Under the pieces are notes generated by a model. It searched no databases. It was given only the letters and a program-made list of their open reading frames with translations, and had not been told where the DNA came from. The position numbers and the translations under genes were made by a program. From positions 55,954,951 through 56,018,950 of the forward strand of contig NC_053138.1 of NCBI RefSeq assembly GCF_016808335.1: a DNA stretch of 64,000 nt, read 5' to 3'. Positions 57,567-64,000 of this stretch are shown piece by piece (within the stretch, counting starts at the first letter, position 1; every line of letters begins with the position of its first letter). The stretch is from Panicum virgatum. Taxonomy: Eukaryota; Streptophyta; Magnoliopsida; Poales; Poaceae.

Positions 57567-59133
57567 TGTTGGGAGCCGATGGGCTCCTGTTTTATCTGTA
57601 TCTTTTTTAGAGATAGATTAGCTTTTCTATGAGTTTAAATTAGGGTTTGTTAGCTTGTACGTCAAGACCACAAGCTATAAATATGTAACCATACCCGATG
57701 AATAAAGATTGACGGCAAACGTTCCCACAGCAGCGGTTGTCTCCAACTCTCTTTTGGCGCATCGCCAGCCCTAATCGCGTTAGGGTTAACCTCGAGGTAA
57801 GCGCCATGCGGCTATAAGGATCTTCCTTAGAGCATTGCGGCTCAATGCCTTGTTACCTTGGTAGATCTCGTGCTGAAGCATTTTTGATGGCGAGATATGC
57901 TACTTATCCTGGTGTTTGCAGCATGGCTTTAGTAGATCGGTCGTGCTTTATCGTTGCTTAATTGTTGCATTCACCATGTCATCCTTGTGCATGGAATCGG
58001 CTAGTTTCTTATTCACCCAGCGTGTCATAGAGCCGATTCGTACAGGGATGACGCCTTGCTTTGCTTTGTCTTGCGGATCTGATCTGTTATCATTCGTCCT
58101 TAATTAATAAGGATTTGTTCAACATCTGCTATATCTGGCTCCGATAAATGTGTTGGATTATTCCTATGGTGTGTTAGATATTTTCTAATACGCTCATCTG
58201 GCCTGACTCGTGGACGGGATGTTCCTATGTAGCGGTGAGATCTGTAATGGTCGTGGTTTGGATCTACTCGATGTTTGCAGAGCGAGTATCTTTTACAGTG
58301 GTTTTCACTCGCTTTATTTGGATTTGTAAGATCCTTCTCGTTCACGGTTTCGGATCGGAACGCGTTGCCTAGCCGTTTGTTACAATCCATGACGTGCGCT
58401 GCAACACGTGCATGCAACTTGCCGATGGGTTAACGTGTGCCGATCACCCTACCCGATATGTCTTAGATTAGATATATCTGTGCAGATGGGTTTCTTTGGA
58501 TATCCTGGCTATGCTCACGTATGCTTAGATCATTCTATGTCGTGTGTAGCAAGAGCCGATCTGGGTAGGTAGGTCTGTTTATATCATGTTCTGGAGCAGG
58601 TTTTATTTTATACAGATGCGGTTTACATGCTTTATTTATCGATCGCATCTGCAATCGGCAAATGTGCCGATATGCCTCTGAACGTCTCTGGATTGGCTGT
58701 TTGTGACGATACGGAGCAGCTGAGCTCACAGTTTGCCGATCCGGGCGATCGGCATGAATTTGATGCTTTATCTTGTGTGACGCAGGGAAAGCAGGAGACA
58801 GAAGCCTCACCACTCACCCCTTCCTGGCTGCAGGTCAAGCCACGTGGCACGCCCGCAACACCAAGTGCCAGACCCAACAAGCCGCACCAGGAGAGACAAG
58901 GGTAGCAGCAGACCGATCTCCCGGCTCACTCACGTGTTGCCGACCGCCGGACCTCGCCGCCTGCCGGTCTCCCGCGAGGGGCAACACATTCTCTGTACCG
59001 GTGCGTATCAGTTACTGATCTAGGGACTGATACGGTAAGCACAGAGGATCTTAGAAATGGAGGTTCGACATACAGGGTCGTGTACAAACTGGGCGTAGGA
59101 AGATTTGTGCAAAGAGGAGGAAAAGATGTGGTG
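57567..59133 (+). mobile_element. 5' LTR and leader of a Tat-like gypsy retrotransposon
   Basis: It begins TGTTGGGAGCCGATGGGCTC with TG at 57567. It has TATAAAT at 57676-57682 and a polyadenylation-type AATAAA at 57701-57706, a compact promoter/terminator arrangement usual in LTRs. The LTR end and primer site could not be fixed; 58100-59030 is GC-balanced, non-coding leader-like DNA. The gag that should follow appears only at 62321, after an inverted CACTA/Harbinger block. Linking this LTR with that gag is inference. Confidence 0.45.
57676..57706 (+). promoter_or_regulatory. LTR promoter and polyadenylation signals
   Basis: TATAAAT (57676-57682) and AATAAA (57701-57706) sit about 110-135 bp after the LTR start, as in the U3/R region of plant gypsy LTRs. 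Confidence 0.5.
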
Positions 59134-61565
59134 CCATGGCTCCTGGAGGCAGACAATCCAGGAGGGTGAGGTCAGTCCCACTAATAGAAGTTGTTCCTAC
59201 AGGTTCATCAAGGATAGTGAAAAGGTTGCAGACAACAAGAGCACCTGAACAGCCTATACATGAAGAAATATCACCAATTGCAGGAAACAGTAGGGGTGGT
59301 GACAATACTGTGCAAAAAGAATTGCCAGCTGTTGCAGAAAACACTAACTATCATGAGGACTTGAACAATCGTTGAAGTCCTCTAAGGGACTGGTCATATG
59401 CATATACTGATAATGACTTGGACATATATGACACCGAGCTGAATACTGACCCTGGCAGTCGGATTCCAGATCTGAAGGTTGGTTCTTATCTTACCCCTCA
59501 AGGATGTTGTGCTAATGTTTCTATACTTGTTGAATAATGAGAACTTGAATTGAAGTACCTACACAAAGAGGTGGCCTGAGGAATTCGAGGGAATCAACCA
59601 GGGGAATTTTGTTTGATAGGATGACCAAAGATATGGGGAGAAGAGGGATGCCCATATCTATTGCTGAGGGGAACCAAAGGCCACATGAACCGATGCTAGC
59701 TGCCAAGTTTGCATCAGAGACTGGTGTTATTGTTAGATCTTAGGTTCCTATCCTGACCCATTGGAAAGCAGCATATTAAATATTTTGATGGCTTCGTGGA
59801 AAGGCTATCTGTGAGTGCCTACGTACTAGTTGTTTTACATTCAACCTCTCATGTCCCCTACATGACTGATGCACAGTGGTTTCAACTTGTTGACAAATGG
59901 TCAAATGCCCACAACAAGGTAATTTCTTTTGCTGTGCTTTCAAATATGTACTTATGATGGAAATATTAACACATACATCTCATGCAGGGAGTCTCTGACC
60001 AAAACAAACAAAACCGTGGTACAGTCAATTGACCTCAAGCAACAGAACCTCGCTGCTACATTGCCTAGTTGCATGCATATGTAAGTGTAAACACTCTTGT
60101 AATGTAACCTTATTATTCTTTTTCTTCCTTGATTAAATGAGTACATATATACACACTTGCACTATGGTTGTGTTTTGTAGCAAGTCCCATTGTTAGTTAT
60201 TCCTACTTGATCACCATGATTTCGCTGTTTGTGTGACCACCATTTGGTACATCCATCAAAACAAGAACAAAGATAATGATAACTAAGCCAATGAAGTCAA
60301 CAAGGAGGGACCCCAGAAATTAGTTAGTGAATCTGCCGAAGACATCGATGATGTGGAGGTTTTCAAGGTCTGTCATACCAATCGCAAGAATGGTATGAGT
60401 GAGGCCACTAGAGAAGCAGTGTTAAGTCCCTATACAAGCTTCCATGCTCTTCCAGGATTAAGCTAATTTCGTTGATATTTACAATTCCAATTTCTGTTCG
60501 TTGCCATGCTCAATAAGTTAGTACCAACTAGATTTCCATGATTTAGTAGCAGTTATCAATTCTTCCTGCAAGACTTTTGTCCTTCTTTTTCCAACACTCT
60601 GTACATGCTGCATCATATAGTTTTAACATTTGTGGTTCCCCTATCGCTCGGTGGTGTGTTATGTTAACACTATTTAGTAGAAGTTATATACAATCTACCT
60701 TTGTTCCCAGTATGTTTAGTACACACCTTTCTTTTACTATCATAAGTAAAGTAATAGTTCATCTATGCATTTTGTAGATGTCAATGGAAACTATTCATGC
60801 AGAAGCTATTGCAGATGGGCAGCCATCAATGACTTGTGTTGAGGTTATTTCGAAGGTCATCTCGCCTACCTGCTCCACCTCCACTTTCTTCAAGAATACG
60901 GGTATAGCCACTCTCTCCTCGAAGACTCTATCAGCTGCAGAATATGCGCTACATCAACAACTTGCTGCTGAGAAACAAGATGTTGCTGCTCTCCATGACG
61001 AAGTTGTTGATTTAAAGAAGAGGAGTGAAACAGCAAAGCAAGCACTGGCAATAACTCAACAACTGTTTGAGAAGTTAAACAAGCAAGAAGAAGAGAACAA
61101 TCTCATCCTTAAGAGAATCTTGATGGTGGCCGCCGCTGGTACCCCTTCTCAGCCTTGATCCTTTCTCATAACCCTCGGTGCTTATGTGATGTCGTAATGT
61201 GGTTCTAAACTATTTTTGTGGTGTGATGAACGGTTTTGGTTGTAACTTATGTGGTACACTTTCTGGGATTTCCCGCTGTATCATTTGGTGTTCTGTAACA
61301 CTTGGAGCTCTGGAAAAAATGACATGTGGAACAACTAGAAAACGACGCATGGAACTCTTGAAAATGACACGTGGAACAACCAGAAAACAACATGTGGAAC
61401 AACTCGAAAGTAACACGTGCGGCACACCAGAAAAGACACGTGGGACTAATAGGCATACAACATGTGGACTAAAAAAGGAAATGACATTTGGATCACCGAG
61501 AGGAAGACACGTGGGCGAACATAGAAAGGACACGTTCATCACCGAAGTTGCGGTTTCCACTAGTG
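59134..61565 (+). mobile_element. CACTA element with Tnp1-like gene, right (inverted) copy
   Basis: Inverted copy of 1656-4162 plus 17235-17866. It ends TTTCCACTAGTG at 61565, the complement of the left copy's CACTAGTGGAAA terminus, with the same flanking CCTGCTGAAG. It lacks the Sirevirus, so 59757-59765 shows the intact CCCATTGGA target. It also lacks about 440 bp of subterminal repeats. Homology to the left copy stops at 59134, where the left copy meets an LTR. Confidence 0.78.
59136..61158 (+). pseudogene. Tnp1-like CACTA protein gene, right copy
   Basis: Multi-exon gene of the plant Tnp1/En-Spm family, which encodes a protein that binds CACTA subterminal repeats and acts with a separate transposase. 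Blocks in order: MAPGGRQSRRVRSVPL...PTGSSRIVKR (from the ATG at 59136); DNDLDIYDTE (about 59410); RGILFDRMTKDMGRRGMPI...AAKFASETGVIVRS (about 59600-59740); PYMTDAQWFQLVDKWSNAHNK up to a GT donor (about 59850-59920); SESAEDIDDVEVFKVCHTNR (about 60325-60410); and the coiled-coil last exon 60778-61158. A TGA at 59373 and a TAG at about 59742 interrupt the frame, and both are shared with the left copy. The region upstream of the ATG (59040-59133) is not in the left copy, so the 5' end differs. It is not disrupted by insertions but is unlikely to be functional. Confidence 0.65.
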
Positions 61566-61710
61566 CCTGCTGAAGCACCTCCTTCCTGTATTGAACATTT
61601 TCCATCCGAACTGAGCTGGTGCCAGTGCGATGTAGATAGATTTTTTCCATTCGGATAGCAGACAAGCAAATTTGGAATCACCGTTGGAATACGTGCCATG
61701 TACACACTAA
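61566..61710. other. Spacer between CACTA and Harbinger, right copy
   Basis: Inverted counterpart of 1511-1655. Confidence 0.7.
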
Positions 61711-62320
61711 GAGCATCTCCAACAGTTCCTAATCTCTCTTCCCCATCCTTGTTTTTTTGAAAAAAAGGAAAAAAAAACCCTCTCCAATAGTTTTCTATCC
61801 AAGTTCCCCATCTCCTAACAGTTGGCAAATTAGACTCTCTTGTGTGCAAAAATACGCACGCCTCCGTCGTTCCTTATCTGCTCTTTTTTCCGCCGCCGTC
61901 TTCTTCCCGCGCCCTTCCCCCCTTCATGCGGCGCCTCCTTCCCATTGGCGCCATCAATTTGGAGCATGATGCCGGCATCTTAGGGTTCAAGTATGCCTTG
62001 GATCCTCTAGTTTTTCCATCTAGGGCAAGGGCCGGCCGCCGTTGTCTAGTTTTTTCATCTAGGGTTCATGATGTTTTGGACAGTACTGATTCCGGCCGCC
62101 ACGGTGCATCACCGGCGCAAGTAAGAGGTAAAACGGAACCCCCTCGTCATCCTATTTCTTTTTCCCCAAATTTCAAGCCCACTCGTGCCCTAAATCGCCG
62201 GCAATTTGAATTGCAAGAAGCTCCTGTCCGCTAGCCATGTCCGCCAGCCATGAAAGTTTCTCGTGGAATTAATCTTGTGAGACCACAACTTCTCATTTTT
62301 GGAAGTAATAATAGGGATAT
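61711..62320. mobile_element. Truncated Harbinger element, right (inverted) copy
   Basis: It begins GAGCATCTCCAACAGTTCC after TAA and matches 803-1510 inverted. It stops at about 62315-62323 (equivalent to about 895-902), where gypsy gag sequence begins. About 90 bp and the second terminus are missing. Confidence 0.8.
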
Positions 62321-64000
62321 TGGCTTGTCTGTGCCTTTGGAGGAGCGAAGCCAAGCACTTCGGCAAGAGATCAACTACATGATCCACCACGCCACCATCC
62401 GGCAGACCGAAGTCATCATCAACTCCATGGACAACGTCGTGGTGCGCGTCGTCAAGTCCGTGTTGGCCGGTGAATATGATCAAGACATCGGCCCAGTGAT
62501 CAACTCCCATGCGGAAGAAAAGAAGTTCTACACGCGCCCACTCCAAGTCCCTCAAGTCAATGCTCCTGAGGGGACAAAGGCCGAGTTCGTCCTCTACGCG
62601 CCGCAAGATCGCAATGATAGGCCATCATGCTACGAGGAGCCACCAACAGTCATACCGGAGGGGTACATCTGCCAGCTCTGCTACAGGCCTCTGCAGGCGT
62701 ATGAACAACCTTACCGTTGGCAACAGCCGGCCAAGGAGGTCGGCACCAGCAACCACACAGCCATCGGCAAGGATAAGCCTGCCGATCAGGAGTTACTGGC
62801 TTGGCAAAGCTGGTACGCAACAGGGCTGGTTTCTCACAACCAAGCCAGTCAGTCCCTTGGCGTAGGGACGGGAAGCCTCCAGGATCAGTTGACTGAGATC
62901 CTGAGAAATCAGTTTGGAATCGCCCCGAAGAGGGGGACCATCACCTACTCCAAGCCGTATCCAGACATCTACGACCAGCTGCCACCACCACCCAAGTTCA
63001 AGGTGCCAGAGTTCTCCAAGTTCAATGGCAACAACAGCACTAGCACGGTGGAGCACATTAGCCGATATACGGCTCAACTTGGCATCGCAGCTGCAGCCGA
63101 ACATATGAAGATTCGGCTTTTCGCTCTGTCACTCACCGGACCAGCGTTCGGCTGGTACACCTCTCTGGCGCCAGGATCCATCACTACATGGAAGCAGCTG
63201 GAGGAACAGTTCCATGCCCAGTTCTTCTCCGGCTCTGACGAGGCTACACTATCGGATCTCACGGCACTCCGTCAACGTACGGGGGAGACCGTGAACCAGT
63301 ACGTCCAGCGCTTCTGCGAAGAGCGGAACAGATGCTACTCTCTCCACTAGTTGGAGAGGAATTTGGCGGATCTAGCTTACGGTGGCCTATCCCGGGTCAC
63401 CAAAGGCGTCTATGGGCCAACGGATTTCGACTCCATCGGCCACCTATTGTCAAAGGTATCTGCGTATGAATGCTTACATCCTGATATGTATGCAGAGAAG
63501 CCGCGGAAGCCGGTTGCCTACTTCCATGCCACCGAGGAGGAATCGGCCGATGAGGCCGATGTGTCGGTTGTCCAGTGGGCTAAGGCATCTCAGCCTTTGC
63601 CTTGCCCCTGGGTCAAATGCCCCGAGGCAGCGATCGGCTACGACTTCGACATCACCAAGACGGCGATCTGCTCCTCAAGGAGAAGCAATTCGAGCTCACG
63701 GTCAGGCACCAAATTCCCTCGGCCGACCAGCATAAAGGGCGCAAGTACTGCAAGTGGCACAACACGGTCGACTCCCATCAGACGGTCGACTACAAAGCCC
63801 TGCGCCAGCAGATACAAAACGCCATCGAGCAAGGGTGTCTGGTTTACATATGAAACCAGATGAAGGTTGACAAGACGCCCTTCCCAAGCACCAACATGGT
63901 GGATGTCGCACCTGCGCCGCAGCTGTCTTTGCCTCAGGATTCTTCTGCATCCTTCCAGCAGATGTGGAATCCGATCGAGCAAGGATGCGTCATCGCTAGA
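62321..64000 (+). pseudogene. gag: Tat-like gypsy gag (and start of pol region), broken and cut by the window edge
   Basis: The gypsy sequence starts inside an open frame that begins at 62250 within the Harbinger remnant, so the first 24 or so codons of that frame are not gag. From VPLEERSQALRQEINYM it follows the Tat-lineage gag, with a retrotransposon gag domain at about 63000-63350 (PEFSKFNG; EHISRYTAQLG; FGWYTSLAPGSITTWKQLEE; LTALRQRTGETVNQYVQRF). An in-frame TAG at 63348 breaks it. The same frame resumes (ERNLADLAYGGL), then a small indel near 63655 shifts the remainder (GRKYCKWHNTVDSHQTVDYK) into another frame, and a TGA follows at 63851. Sequence runs to the edge without a zinc knuckle or protease. 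It is coding-dead. Confidence 0.8.

Overview
This window is nuclear DNA from a grass, probably a panicoid. The evidence is the mix of Sirevirus copia elements, Tnp1-type CACTA elements, PIF/Harbinger elements with GAGCATCTCC termini, Stowaway and Mutator foldback MITEs, a CCCGTTGCAACGCACGG Helitron end and CHG-type decay. It is almost wholly nested transposable elements. The only host-gene material is a broken BAHD acyltransferase start at the left edge and several captured gene fragments inside transposons. I see no intact host gene, CRISPR, rRNA or bona fide tRNA.

Layout. 1-800: 5' part of a BAHD acyltransferase pseudogene (minus strand) with its promoter. 803-1510: Harbinger element. 1656-17866: a Tnp1-bearing CACTA element split by a 13,072-bp Sirevirus (4163-17234) that has 1.68-kb LTRs, broken gag, pol and envelope-like genes, and a perfect CCAAT target duplication. 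17869-24286: a decayed copia whose two LTRs match only in their last 229 bp. 24287-53390: a giant foldback structure. Its 2.3-kb inverted arms (24287-26602; 44990-47135 plus 53265-53390) flank 18.4 kb packed with small DNA transposons and captured gene pieces. These include an LPCAT/MBOAT exon inside a hAT and a four-exon gene head with its own TATA box. A gag-only LTR element (47136-53259, target duplication TATAT) interrupts the right arm. 53954-57566: a long gypsy-type LTR. 57567 to the right edge: a Tat-like gypsy element whose leader and gag are separated by an inverted second copy of the CACTA plus Harbinger block (59134-62320).

How the parts relate. The block at 803-4162 plus 17235-17866 and the block at 59134-62320 are inverted copies of one ancestral segment. 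The right copy preserves the empty site of the Sirevirus insertion. The Sirevirus and the gag-only element share a primer-binding-site type, a 38-nt 3' end block and the same ACCGGTTAAACCGACG-type LTR motifs, which suggests the small element used machinery from Sirevirus relatives. Most premature stops read as C-to-T (or G-to-A) changes, as expected of methylated plant repeats.
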